Of a DNA stretch of 64,000 nucleotides, positions 15,758-24,324 are shown one piece after another. Within the stretch, counting starts at the first letter, position 1, and every line of letters begins with the position of its first letter. Source of the stretch: Jeotgalibacillus marinus (GTDB taxonomy: Bacteria > Bacillota > Bacilli > Bacillales > Jeotgalibacillaceae); the NCBI RefSeq assembly GCF_040801915.1, contig NZ_JBFMIA010000003.1:1-64000 (forward strand). Reading direction: 5' to 3'. Made by a program: the position numbers and the translations under genes. A model generated the notes under the pieces. It searched no databases and had not been told where the DNA came from. It was given only the letters and a program-made list of their open reading frames with translations.

Positions 15758-17023
15758 TTACTGTCTAACTAGCTTTATTTGACCTAAAATAGGGTGCTTA
15801 TCAATTACATGTCCTTCAATTTGATAAACGTCTTTATTCGCATCAAATTCCAACGCAGTAACAATCGTATCTCGTTTAAGTTTTGCAATCAAATCTCCCT
15901 CCAAGGATGATACAACAACACCATAAGGTACCATTTGCTCGATCATGTGTTGTTCGATTTTTTTGCGTAACGAAAACAGATCTTCTTCATTTAATGCTGA
16001 AAGTAGAATAGACTCTTGATTTGGGGATGGAACAAAATCTTCTGTGACCAAATCTTTCTTATTATAAACCGTTAGTTGCGGGATTTGGTCCATTTTTAAC
16101 TCACTAAATAAGCGTTGAACCGTTTTTTCATGCTGCACATAGTTTGGATGAGAAGAATCAACTATATGGAGTAACAAATCGGCTTCATTTACTTCTTCTA
16201 ACGTTGAGCGAAAGGAAGCGATCAGGGCCGTAGGCAAATCTTGAATAAATCCAACTGTGTCTGTCATTAAGATGGAGTGTAGACTCGGCAAGGTCAGCTT
16301 TCTTGTCATTGGATCTAGTGTCGCAAACAATTGATCTTCTTCAAAGGAATCAGCGGACGATAACCGGTTAAATAGAGTAGATTTTCCAGCATTCGTATAG
16401 CCAACAAGTGCAATTTGAAACACGCGATTTTTGCGGCGCCTCTCTCGGTACTGCGCTCGATGCTTGACCACTTGTTTGAGTTGTCGCTTCACCTCAGCGA
16501 TCTCATTTCGAATATGTCTACGATCAGTTTCAAGTTTTGTTTCACCTGGTCCACGTGTTCCAATCCCGCCGCCTAATCTTGATAGCTCAATTCCTTGTCC
16601 ACCAAGTCTCGGTAACATATATTCAAGTTGAGCTAATTGCACTTGCATCTTCCCTTCGCGCGACCGAGCTCGCCCTGCAAATATATCTAAAATCAGTTGA
16701 GTACGGTCAATGACTCTCGCTGATAGAACCTTTGATAAATTTCGGTTTTGACTTGGTGAGAGCTCACGGTTAAATATGATGACGTCTGGTTCTAGCTCTT
16801 CCTCTAACAGACGAAGTTCTTCAAGTTTCCCTTTACCAATAAACGTACCCCCATGAATGCGGTCTCGATTTTGTGTTAGGACTGAAACGACCTCACCACT
16901 CGCTGTTTCGGTAAGTGCTTTTAGCTCCTCCATTGATTGATCAAAGTGAGCATCATCTTGATTCAGTTGAACGCCGACAAGAATGACCCGCTCTCTCATA
17001 GTGTCTAGTTGTGGCAACTGCAC
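15758..17023 (-). CDS. hflX: Ribosome-associated GTPase HflX
   Basis: A 421-residue GTPase that splits stalled or hibernating ribosomes. It has the HflX N-terminal domain with RIHGGTFIGKGKLEEL, a Gly-rich linker (GGIGTRGPGETKLE), a helical stretch and the G domain with GYTNAGKSTLFN (G1), DTVGFIQDLP (G3) and YNKKDL (G4). The length is normal. The longest frame starts at a GTG that abuts the ribosome binding site, so the real start may be the ATG at codon 9 (MRERVILVG). It precedes ynbB in the same operon. Confidence 0.92.
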   Translation of the reverse strand: MQLPQLDTMRERVILVGVQLNQDDAHFDQSMEELKALTETASGEVVSVLTQNRDRIHGGTFIGKGKLEELRLLEEELEPDVIIFNRELSPSQNRNLSKVLSARVIDRTQLILDIFAGRARSREGKMQVQLAQLEYMLPRLGGQGIELSRLGGGIGTRGPGETKLETDRRHIRNEIAEVKRQLKQVVKHRAQYRERRRKNRVFQIALVGYTNAGKSTLFNRLSSADSFEEDQLFATLDPMTRKLTLPSLHSILMTDTVGFIQDLPTALIASFRSTLEEVNEADLLLHIVDSSHPNYVQHEKTVQRLFSELKMDQIPQLTVYNKKDLVTEDFVPSPNQESILLSALNEEDLFSLRKKIEQHMIEQMVPYGVVVSSLEGDLIAKLKRDTIVTALEFDANKDVYQIEGHVIDKHPILGQIKLVRQ

Positions 17024-17175
17024 CCCTTCTTTCTATATAGTGCTATCTTTTCTCATCTTACCATAGATTACCCAAAATGAAGCTGTCGTAAAGCCATTAT
17101 ATAAAAGGTTTTGATGTTTGATCTTTCAAAATATAGCGATCTAGAAATAACCGGATCAATTCCAACCCAAAACCA

Positions 17176-17203
17176 TTGATTTAAGTTTAAAACATGTTAC
17201 AAT
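17176..17203 (+). promoter_or_regulatory. Sigma-A promoter of the TRIC-type channel gene
   Basis: TTGATT (17176-17181) and TACAAT (17198-17203) are separated by 16 bp, about 45 bp before the ATG at 17248. Confidence 0.6.
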
Positions 17204-17247
17204 CATTTATGGTTTTCATTCACAATAGGAAGGCCAGGTGAAGTCGT

Positions 17248-17862
17248 ATGACTTGGGAAGTACTGAGCATTATTGGTACTGTTGCGTTTGCCGTTTCAGG
17301 GGCCATCATCGCAATGGAAGAAGAATATGATATATTAGGTGTTTACATATTAGGAGTTGTTACAGCATTTGGTGGAGGCGCCATTCGTAATTTATTGATT
17401 GGTGTACCTATTTCTGCTTTGTGGGAACAAGAGTTGTTTTTTCAAATCGCTCTGTTATCCATTACAGCTGTTTTTCTATTTCCAAATAATTTATTAAAGC
17501 ACTGGCGAAGATGGGGCAATTTTTTTGATGCAATGGGGCTATCTGCATTTGCCATACAAGGAGCTCTCTATGCAGTTGACATGAGCCACCCTATGAGTGC
17601 AGTCATTGTAGCTGCAGTCTTAACTGGAAGTGGCGGAGGGATAGTCAGAGATTTACTGGCTGGGCGTAAACCACTTATCTTACTACCATCTGAGATTTAT
17701 GCTGTATGGGCCATTATCGCAGGCTTTGCCGTTGGATTTGGTATAGCGTCAGAACCATGGCAACTTTACACATTGTTCGTCCTCACAACAGGACTTAGAG
17801 TTTGTTCGTATGTATATAAATGGAAGCTTCCGTTTAAAAAACTTCAACCACTCGCAGAATAA
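17248..17862 (+). CDS. TRIC-type cation channel family (UPF0126, YvgT-like)
   Basis: A 204-residue membrane protein with about seven hydrophobic segments arranged as two similar halves. Each half carries the family glycine motif: AFGGGAIRNLL near residue 50 and TGSGGGIVRDLLAGR near residue 135. Bacterial UPF0126 proteins are homologous to eukaryotic TRIC channels and form homotrimers that conduct monovalent cations; the role in Bacillus is not known. It is one of few plus-strand genes here and stands alone between a promoter and a terminator. The stop codon sits in a short TAA trinucleotide run. Confidence 0.85.
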   Translation: MTWEVLSIIGTVAFAVSGAIIAMEEEYDILGVYILGVVTAFGGGAIRNLLIGVPISALWEQELFFQIALLSITAVFLFPNNLLKHWRRWGNFFDAMGLSAFAIQGALYAVDMSHPMSAVIVAAVLTGSGGGIVRDLLAGRKPLILLPSEIYAVWAIIAGFAVGFGIASEPWQLYTLFVLTTGLRVCSYVYKWKLPFKKLQPLAE

Positions 17863-17885
17863 TAATAATAATAATAGGGAACTAG

Positions 17886-17917
17886 ACTGACGCAAATCGT
17901 TATCACGTCAGTTTTTT
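17886..17917 (+). terminator. Terminator of the TRIC-type channel gene
   Basis: ACTGACG and CGTCAGT pair across a 13-base loop and are followed by six T's. Confidence 0.75.
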
Positions 17918-18020
17918 GTTCATTTTCTACTATTCATAATCGTTTTTAATCTATTATTTAGTATAGAGATAAGTTGGGCTACCGCAAAGTAAATTGTCTC
18001 TCTAATCCTGTATCCAAAGA

Positions 18021-18053
18021 AAGCTGTTGTCATATAGTGACAACAGCTTTTTT
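18021..18053. terminator. Bidirectional terminator upstream of the methyltransferase end
   Basis: A perfect 12-bp stem (AAGCTGTTGTCA / TGACAACAGCTT) with a five-base loop lies just past the methyltransferase stop codon. T runs on both strands allow use by either direction. Confidence 0.75.
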
Positions 18054-18059
18054 CTTACA

Positions 18060-18821
18060 TTATCGCTTTCGTATGGCTTCAAAAGTAATAATTTGACCCG
18101 CATCCGATGGTTGCTTCTCGTAAACATAATCAGCAGAGCAAGTAATATGAGAGAAACCAATACTTTCTAAAATAAGTTTAAATTCCTCGATTCCATACCA
18201 ACGCAATGCAAATCGTTGCAACTCGGTTTGAATCAACTTTCCTTGGCGCCATTTCTCATATTTTAAATAGGAAACAGTAAATTGATTGAGCCAATCAATT
18301 TCAATAGATTTGTTTTCCAACGTAATCCCATCCCCGTTAGGTAGAGAAAAAGTTGAAGTAGAAATCTCTCCTGTTTTCCAATCATGAGGTAATAAAAGAT
18401 CAACCATCAAACGCCCTTCTGGAACAAGATGTTTATAAAAACATTTCAATGCGTCTAGAGAGTCTTCTCGATTTTCGATCAAACAAAAGGAACCAGTAGG
18501 AATAATAATCGCTTCATAATTAGATGGCAATGAAAATTCCTGTAATTTACACTCATATAAATTAGGCTTTAATCCTCGTTCTTCACAACGTTTACGACAA
18601 GAATCCAACATTTCAGGAGAATAATCAATTCCATCCATTGTATATCCAGCCTCAAGAAATGGAATTAAAAAACGCCCTGAGCCAACCGCAGCTTCAAGAA
18701 TACGTCCTTGGCAAGTTTTTAACCGTCCTTGGTAATATTCAATATCACCGCTTAAAGAATACCCCACAGGTTTTGTAAAATCATAGAGTTCGGTACAAAG
18801 TGTACTGTAATAACTAAACAT
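18060..18821 (-). CDS. Class I SAM-dependent methyltransferase
   Basis: A 253-residue cytosolic methyltransferase with the class I motif I EAAVGSGRFLIPFLEAG (about residues 42-58), the acidic motif II MDGIDYSPEMLDSC and motif III-IV IIIPTGSFCLI. It starts MFSYYSTLCTELYDFTKPVG. The substrate cannot be read from the sequence; the general domain arrangement is that of small-molecule methyltransferases. No operon partner. A nine-base-pair inverted repeat lies 20 bp upstream of the start, which could be a leader attenuator. Confidence 0.8.
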   Translation of the reverse strand: MFSYYSTLCTELYDFTKPVGYSLSGDIEYYQGRLKTCQGRILEAAVGSGRFLIPFLEAGYTMDGIDYSPEMLDSCRKRCEERGLKPNLYECKLQEFSLPSNYEAIIIPTGSFCLIENREDSLDALKCFYKHLVPEGRLMVDLLLPHDWKTGEISTSTFSLPNGDGITLENKSIEIDWLNQFTVSYLKYEKWRQGKLIQTELQRFALRWYGIEEFKLILESIGFSHITCSADYVYEKQPSDAGQIITFEAIRKR

Positions 18822-18842
18822 ATATTTTTCCTCCGTTTTTGT

Positions 18843-18892
18843 GTACGGAAGATTTTTAATAAAAGAAATCTCTACTATTAATCCTTCCGTAC
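18843..18892 (-). promoter_or_regulatory. Leader inverted repeat upstream of the methyltransferase gene
   Basis: GTACGGAAG (18843-18851) and CTTCCGTAC (18884-18892) are exact complements separated by 32 AT-rich bases. The repeat sits in the expected 5' untranslated region of the methyltransferase gene. It could be an attenuator or an operator. Confidence 0.4.
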
Positions 18893-19184
18893 CTCGAATT
18901 TAATTGATAAATAGAAAGAACTGACTGTCATAATAAATCACTCGCTTTCAATAAAATTTAATAACATTATACACGATTGTTGCAGGAAAAATAAACCTTT
19001 AAATCGTTCTGGAAATCTTCAAGAATCACATTCTCGTCATAAAAAAATCCTTTATACTGGATGGGGTAGGTGGCACTGTCCAAATCCAATAAAAAGACAT
19101 CTCGTTGAATCTGACCGATTATCTATGGCCTGATAAACCATTATCACGAAAACACAAAAACCCACACAAGGTATGTGCAGGTCA
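18893..19184. other. Intergenic region between the methyltransferase and spoVK
   Basis: Nothing gene-like was found. A weak repeat CCCACAC/GTGCAGG near 19157-19182 may be part of a spoVK terminator. Confidence 0.3.
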
Positions 19185-20114
19185 TCAATCCTTCTCTTTT
19201 AACCCTTCCATCACATCTTTTTCCGTCAACATCATTAAGTCCTGCCTTGTAAACAACCCGTGTTTCAGCAGCCTGACAGCTTGCGCGCGGATAATCGCTT
19301 CGATCGTATTTCTGACGAAACGACCATTATCTTTTGCAGAGGAATGTTTATTATGAATCGCTTTTCGCAAATAAACAGTAATACGATCAGTTGCAGCGGA
19401 TGTAAGCGTAAATTCTTTTTCTCGACAAAATTTCTTTGTAATCTCCATTAATTCTTCAACGGAGTAATCTGGAAATGTAACTACATGCGGAAACCTACCA
19501 CGAAGACCTGGATTTAATCGCATAAACGCATCCATTTCATTCCCATAACCAGCTAATATTAGAATAAAATCATCCTTTTTATCTTCCATGTGCTTAACCA
19601 ATGTATCGATTGCTTCACGCCCGAAGTCCTTTTCTCCACCACGTGCAAGCGAATAGGCCTCATCAATAAATAAAATTCCTCCCATTGATTTTTTTATGAG
19701 CTCCCTCGTTTTGTTTGCCGTATGACCAATATACTCTCCCACTAAATCAGCTCGCTCTACTTCAATTAAATGGCCTTTTGATAAAATATTCAATTCACAA
19801 AGCTGCTTCGCCATGATACGAGCAACTGTCGTTTTTCCTGTACCTGGGTTGCCGCGAAAAAGCATATGAAGTGCATGATGATCTGCAGACAATCCGATAT
19901 CACTCCGCTTTTGGTTAATAATGCTCCAAGCAACAATATGCTTAATCATTTCTTTTACGTCTTCTAAACCAACAAGCAGCGAAAATTCTCTCTCAATATT
20001 ACTCCATGTTGGATGAAGTGGTGGTTCAATCACACGCTCAGTCATGCGCTCCGCTTCTGGCTGAATCACAAGTTTTATTTGATTCTTTTTCGCACTACTG
20101 ATCTGGCGGGTCAT
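19185..20114 (-). CDS. spoVK: Stage V sporulation protein K, AAA+ ATPase
   Basis: A 309-residue AAA+ ATPase of the CbbX/SpoVK group needed for spore maturation; its exact target is not known. Walker A is GNPGTGKTTVA, Walker B GILFIDEAY, followed by sensor 1 (LILAGYGNEM) and the Arg finger region NPGLRGRFPHVV. The start was set at the ATG preceded by GAGTGGGG; a GTG three codons upstream overlaps that site. It follows hfq and miaA on the same strand, as in B. subtilis, but a terminator lies between hfq and spoVK. Confidence 0.93.
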   Translation of the reverse strand: MTRQISSAKKNQIKLVIQPEAERMTERVIEPPLHPTWSNIEREFSLLVGLEDVKEMIKHIVAWSIINQKRSDIGLSADHHALHMLFRGNPGTGKTTVARIMAKQLCELNILSKGHLIEVERADLVGEYIGHTANKTRELIKKSMGGILFIDEAYSLARGGEKDFGREAIDTLVKHMEDKKDDFILILAGYGNEMDAFMRLNPGLRGRFPHVVTFPDYSVEELMEITKKFCREKEFTLTSAATDRITVYLRKAIHNKHSSAKDNGRFVRNTIEAIIRAQAVRLLKHGLFTRQDLMMLTEKDVMEGLKEKD

Positions 20115-20184
20115 TCTATTCACCCCACTCGTTTAGCCGCACTCTCCTACACTATATGTAAAGAATGCGCAAAAAAGAGCAAAG

Positions 20185-20213
20185 AAAAAAGTGCTCCCGA
20201 GGGAACACTTTTT
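20185..20213 (-). terminator. Terminator of hfq
   Basis: On the minus strand AAAAAGTGTTCCC and GGGAGCACTTTTTT pair around a tiny loop and end in T's, seven bases downstream of the hfq stop codon. Confidence 0.75.
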
Positions 20214-20219
20214 ATATAG

Positions 20220-20456
20220 TTACTTCTCACTGTCAGCTGTTTGGATCTTGACTGTTTTGGCAGGAACAAACGTTGAGATCGCATGCTTATATACTAACTG
20301 CTGCTTCCCCTCTGATTCTAGCAATACAGTAAAGTTATCAAATGCCTTTACTTGGCCTCGGATTTGAAATCCATTTAAAAGAAACACCGTTACAAATACA
20401 CCGTCTTTACGCAGTTGATTCAAAATCTGATCCTGAATATTGATGGCTTGTTTCAT
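20220..20456 (-). CDS. hfq: RNA-binding protein Hfq
   Basis: A 78-residue Sm-like protein that forms hexameric rings binding small RNAs and poly(A). The Sm1 motif (VFLLNGFQIRGQVKAFDNF) and Sm2 motif (QQLVYKHAISTF with the KHA uridine-binding pocket) are complete. Gram-positive Hfq proteins have this short form without the long C-terminal tail. It lies about 50 bp downstream of miaA on the same strand, the conserved miaA-hfq pair. Confidence 0.97.
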   Translation of the reverse strand: MKQAINIQDQILNQLRKDGVFVTVFLLNGFQIRGQVKAFDNFTVLLESEGKQQLVYKHAISTFVPAKTVKIQTADSEK

Positions 20457-20506
20457 CTATACGCCTCCTTAATCGGTCTCTAGTAGCTAGTATTCTCCAC
20501 TTAAAG

Positions 20507-21430
20507 CTAATTTCCTGCTAAAAAAGTCAAAATCTTCTCATTTACTTCAATTCGGTCATGAGATAAATCAAACCATTTCATATCCATCTTATTTCGAAAC
20601 CACGTGATCTGACGTTTAGCATATCTTCTTGAGTTTTGTTTAATTTGTTCAACCGCTTGTTCCAACGTGACCAAACCGTCTAGATAATCATAAAGCTCTT
20701 TGTATCCAATCGCTTGAATCGATTGTACATCTCGTAAACCAGAAGAATGTAAACCGCGAACTTCATCAAGTAAACCTTGCTCCATCATTAAGTCTACTCG
20801 TAAGTTGATTCGTTCATAAAGCAGATCGCGTTCCATTGTTAATCCAATGATTTGATGATTAAACAAAGGCTCTCTTATCTGTGCCTGTTGCCACTCAGTC
20901 AATGTTTTACCTGTTGTGATATACACCTCAAGTGCACGAATCACTCTTCGCTCATTATTCGGATGAATGGCCTTTGCTGCTTTTCCATCGATTCGCATGA
21001 GCCTTTCGTAAAGTGGCATTATTCCACCAGATGCGGCTGTTTCTTCGAGTTCTTTTCGGACTTTTTCATCTTTTCCTTCACTTGAAAATTGATAATCAAA
21101 CAGGACTGATTGAACATACAGCCCTGTTCCGCCAACAAGGATCGGCAAATGGCCACGTAGGGTGATTTCTTCTATTTTCTCTCGAACTAATTGCTGAAAT
21201 TCTGCTACTGAAAAAGATTCATCTGGATCTTTCATATCAAACAAATGGTGGGGCACTCCATCCATTTCATTATTTGAGATTTTCGCCGTGCCTATATTAA
21301 GCTTTCTGTATACTTGCATAGAATCACCATTGATGATTTCTCCACCCAGCCTTTTTGCTACAGCTATACTTAACGCCGTTTTCCCAACAGCAGTAGGGCC
21401 AACGATCGCAATTACTCGTTTTTTTTGCAT
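20507..21430 (-). CDS. miaA: tRNA dimethylallyltransferase
   Basis: A 307-residue enzyme that adds dimethylallyl to A37 of tRNAs reading UNN codons; MiaB, also encoded here, then methylthiolates the base. The P-loop is GPTAVGKTALS, and family motifs INGDSMQVYR, GTGLYVQ and YAKRQITWFRN are present. The length is standard. It is followed by hfq. Confidence 0.96.
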   Translation of the reverse strand: MQKKRVIAIVGPTAVGKTALSIAVAKRLGGEIINGDSMQVYRKLNIGTAKISNNEMDGVPHHLFDMKDPDESFSVAEFQQLVREKIEEITLRGHLPILVGGTGLYVQSVLFDYQFSSEGKDEKVRKELEETAASGGIMPLYERLMRIDGKAAKAIHPNNERRVIRALEVYITTGKTLTEWQQAQIREPLFNHQIIGLTMERDLLYERINLRVDLMMEQGLLDEVRGLHSSGLRDVQSIQAIGYKELYDYLDGLVTLEQAVEQIKQNSRRYAKRQITWFRNKMDMKWFDLSHDRIEVNEKILTFLAGN

Positions 21431-21499
21431 CTACGTTCACAACTTTCAATTTTGGATGTGTATGAGCATAACACGAATGAACTGGTTCGAAAAGCTGCA

Positions 21500-22444
21500 C
21501 TATGTGCCAACTCGTTTTGCGCCCACTTCAGTCCATTCATTCAACTTACTTAAAATATCATTAAATACAACCTGTCGATTCGTTTCTTTCAAAATTTCAT
21601 GACGACAATCTTCGTACAAGTGAACCTCGACATCCTTCATTCCAGCTTTTTTATATAACTTTGCAACAGCAAAAACACCGTTTCCTTCCGTGCCAACAGG
21701 GTCCGCGGAACCACTCAACAACATAATCGGTAACGTTGGATCCATTTTTTTTATCTCATTTTTTTTATGTATAATGGAGATGCCATTGAAAAGATCTACA
21801 TAAAATTTATTTGTACACGCAAATCCACACATAGGATCATGCAGATAGCAATCAACTTCATTTTCATCTCTACATAACCAATCAAAATCAGTCTTACTCG
21901 GAGCAAACCCCTTATTAAATGGACCAAACGTCAATTTACTTAATAAATAACCGGGTGCCAAAGGAGAGTTCCACATGGAAACACCTTTGGCAACAATTTT
22001 TCCTACTTCACCTAAAAGTCCTTTTGGTCCCCCAGTCCCAGATAACATAACACCATCAATTTGGTTGTCATGTAATTGAATAAATCGCCTAGCAACAAAA
22101 GACCCCATACTGTGACCAAGTAAAAAAACGGGCAAGGAATAATCACGATGGATCGAATCATTAATCTCTTTCACATCATCAACAAGTCGCTGAAATCCAT
22201 CCCCATCACCCAAATAACCTCGTGTCCCGTTACGCAAAGCCGTCTGACCATGACCTCTTTGGTCGTGCCCAACTACGAGAAAGCCTTTTGTAGTTAAAAA
22301 TTGTGCAAATTCTTCATAGCGTTCAATATGCTCAACCATTCCATGACTTAACTGCACAACACCCTTTGCTTTTCCATCCTTAGCAAACCATTTTCGCACA
22401 TAAATCTCCATGCCATCCGATGCGCAGAAAAACGATTGATCCAT
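21500..22444 (-). CDS. Alpha/beta hydrolase, lysophospholipase or monoacylglycerol lipase type
   Basis: A 314-residue serine hydrolase. The nucleophile elbow is GHSMG in LLGHSMGSF, the oxyanion region follows VVQLSHGMVEH, and GHDQRGHGQT is the typical segment of monoacylglycerol lipases and YtpA/PldB-like enzymes. The catalytic Asp probably lies in SGSADPVG and the His in YEDCRHEIL. No signal peptide is seen. It lies between glpD and miaA; the 33-bp gap to glpD suggests read-through from glpD, so it may release glycerol from acylglycerols for the Glp enzymes. That link is inference. Confidence 0.82.
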   Translation of the reverse strand: MDQSFFCASDGMEIYVRKWFAKDGKAKGVVQLSHGMVEHIERYEEFAQFLTTKGFLVVGHDQRGHGQTALRNGTRGYLGDGDGFQRLVDDVKEINDSIHRDYSLPVFLLGHSMGSFVARRFIQLHDNQIDGVMLSGTGGPKGLLGEVGKIVAKGVSMWNSPLAPGYLLSKLTFGPFNKGFAPSKTDFDWLCRDENEVDCYLHDPMCGFACTNKFYVDLFNGISIIHKKNEIKKMDPTLPIMLLSGSADPVGTEGNGVFAVAKLYKKAGMKDVEVHLYEDCRHEILKETNRQVVFNDILSKLNEWTEVGAKRVGT

Positions 22445-22477
22445 AAGAGATTCCTCCTAAAATTAAGATTATACGGT

Positions 22478-24142
22478 TCAATCAAATGGAATGGCTGCAT
22501 CATGAATTTCTTGTTCTAGTTCCACTTGATATGCTCGATACGTTTCTTCATCCCATTTTAACAAATTTTTCATTAGTCGCATAATCGAATCTTTGTGAAG
22601 TTGCACCCAATTCATATCAAAAAGCAAACTGCCCGTACGTCGAATAAAGAAATCAACTGGTTTAACCGCCATTTCATCTTGTACAGAATACACAACTTCT
22701 GCATAAACAGCCGGTGTCATGGAACCTTCAAGATCCATTCCTAATGCAGCATGCGCAAATTTATAAAGGTGATCTACATTCGTTCCATAAAAAGAAGCAA
22801 AGTGACGCCCTTCTTCGACTGTTAATCCGAATGGAGTAGCCTCCAGAGCTTTTTTTTCAACGAAAGCGTCAAACTGGTGTGAGCCACCGAAATCAGCACC
22901 TGAAATAGGCAGATCAATCGTCATGCACTTTCCAAAGGACTGCTTAGTTTCTGACTTTAATCGCTTAGACACAAGATCAACAACATGCTCTGACATTTTT
23001 CTGTAGCCTGTTAGTTTACCGCCAGCGATCGTGATCAATCCACTATCATGTTCCCATATCTCATCTTTACGAGATATCTCAGATGGGTCTTTTCCTTCTT
23101 CAAAAATAAGAGGACGAACACCAGCCCAACTTGATTCAACATCATCAACAGAAACGCGAACATCTGGAAACATATAATGAATCGCTTCTAAAATATAATC
23201 ACGATCTTCAACCGTCATCTTAGGGTTCGCTAGATCTTGTTTTTTATCAAAGAATGTATCAGTCGTACCCACATACGCTTTGCCATTACGCGGGATTGCA
23301 AACATCATTCTTCCATCCTGTGTATCAAAATAAAGGGCTTGCTTTAACGGAAAAACAGATTGGTCTACTACTAAATGAACCCCTTTTGTTAAGCGCAATT
23401 GCTTTGTATTTTTGGTGTAATCCTTATTTCGTACGTCATCAACCCAGGGACCTGCTGCATTGACAACTTTTCTACCTAAAATGGTCAACTGCTTACCCGA
23501 TATCTGGTCAACCACTTCAATACCAGAAATCTTTTTTTGATTATATGTAAAGCGTTCTGCTTTCACATAATTGATGACATCAGCACCGTGTTCCACCGCT
23601 TTTTTTATTACTTCAAGTGTTAAACGCGCATCATCTGTACGATATTCAACATAGTATCCCGCTCCACGTAGTCCATCTTTTTTAACTAACGGCTCACGAC
23701 CTACCGTTTCATCTACAGTAAGCATTTTGCGTCGCTCTTTTCTTTTCACACCTGCTAAATAATCATAAACGCGTAAACCAACAGATGTACTAAACTTACC
23801 AAACGTTCCGCCTTTATGGATCGGTAACAGCATCCATTCTGGGGTTGTGACATGAGGGCCATTTTCATATACGATTTCACGCTCTTTCCCAACTTCGGCA
23901 ACCATTTTTACTTCAAATTGTTTTAAATAGCGCAGACCACCGTGAACAAGTTTGGTTGATCGGCTCGATGTACCACCTGCAAAATCTTGCATTTCAACAA
24001 CAGCAACTTTCATCCCTCTTGTAACAGCATCAAGGGCAATTCCTGCTCCTGTAATTCCTCCACCAATGACAACAATGTCATATTCTTTTTGGCTCATGCT
24101 CTTCAATTGAATTTCTCGATTCGTACTGGCAAGTGTTTTCAT
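22478..24142 (-). CDS. glpD: Aerobic glycerol-3-phosphate dehydrogenase
   Basis: A 554-residue FAD enzyme at the membrane surface oxidising glycerol-3-phosphate to dihydroxyacetone phosphate with electrons to menaquinone. The FAD fold is IVVIGGGITGAGIALDA, followed by GTSSRSTKLVHGGLRYL. ESSWAGVRPL and TIAGGKLTGYRKM are further GlpD signatures. The length and sequence agree closely with B. subtilis GlpD. The leader contains a GlpP-type conditional terminator. Together with glpF, glpK and glpP it makes the glycerol utilisation regulon. Confidence 0.96.
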   Translation of the reverse strand: MKTLASTNREIQLKSMSQKEYDIVVIGGGITGAGIALDAVTRGMKVAVVEMQDFAGGTSSRSTKLVHGGLRYLKQFEVKMVAEVGKEREIVYENGPHVTTPEWMLLPIHKGGTFGKFSTSVGLRVYDYLAGVKRKERRKMLTVDETVGREPLVKKDGLRGAGYYVEYRTDDARLTLEVIKKAVEHGADVINYVKAERFTYNQKKISGIEVVDQISGKQLTILGRKVVNAAGPWVDDVRNKDYTKNTKQLRLTKGVHLVVDQSVFPLKQALYFDTQDGRMMFAIPRNGKAYVGTTDTFFDKKQDLANPKMTVEDRDYILEAIHYMFPDVRVSVDDVESSWAGVRPLIFEEGKDPSEISRKDEIWEHDSGLITIAGGKLTGYRKMSEHVVDLVSKRLKSETKQSFGKCMTIDLPISGADFGGSHQFDAFVEKKALEATPFGLTVEEGRHFASFYGTNVDHLYKFAHAALGMDLEGSMTPAVYAEVVYSVQDEMAVKPVDFFIRRTGSLLFDMNWVQLHKDSIMRLMKNLLKWDEETYRAYQVELEQEIHDAAIPFD

Positions 24143-24219
24143 CTATCTGTTCCCCCTCGTAATTAGCATATTGGTTATGCTTATAGATCTTCCAAATGGA
24201 ATATTTTTACAGGTAAAAA

Positions 24220-24276
24220 AAGAGAGACTGAATTACATTATGATTTTTTGCTTCATAATGAATTCAAGTCTCTCTT
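24220..24276 (-). promoter_or_regulatory. Leader terminator of glpD, likely GlpP-controlled
   Basis: On the minus strand a long stem (AGAGAGACTTGAATTCATTA with its complement) is followed by a T run, between the promoter and the glpD start. In B. subtilis the corresponding inverted repeat is overcome by GlpP bound to glycerol-3-phosphate. Confidence 0.75.
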
Positions 24277-24305
24277 CGTCTCTACCCGTTTATTAACTTA
24301 GGTAC

Positions 24306-24311
24306 ATTATA
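24306..24311 (-). promoter_or_regulatory. Probable -10 of the glpD promoter
   Basis: TATAAT on the minus strand lies about 30 bp upstream of the glpD leader hairpin and 13 bp past the glpK stop codon. No good -35 was seen. Confidence 0.45.
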
Positions 24312-24324
24312 ACATATGAGTCAT

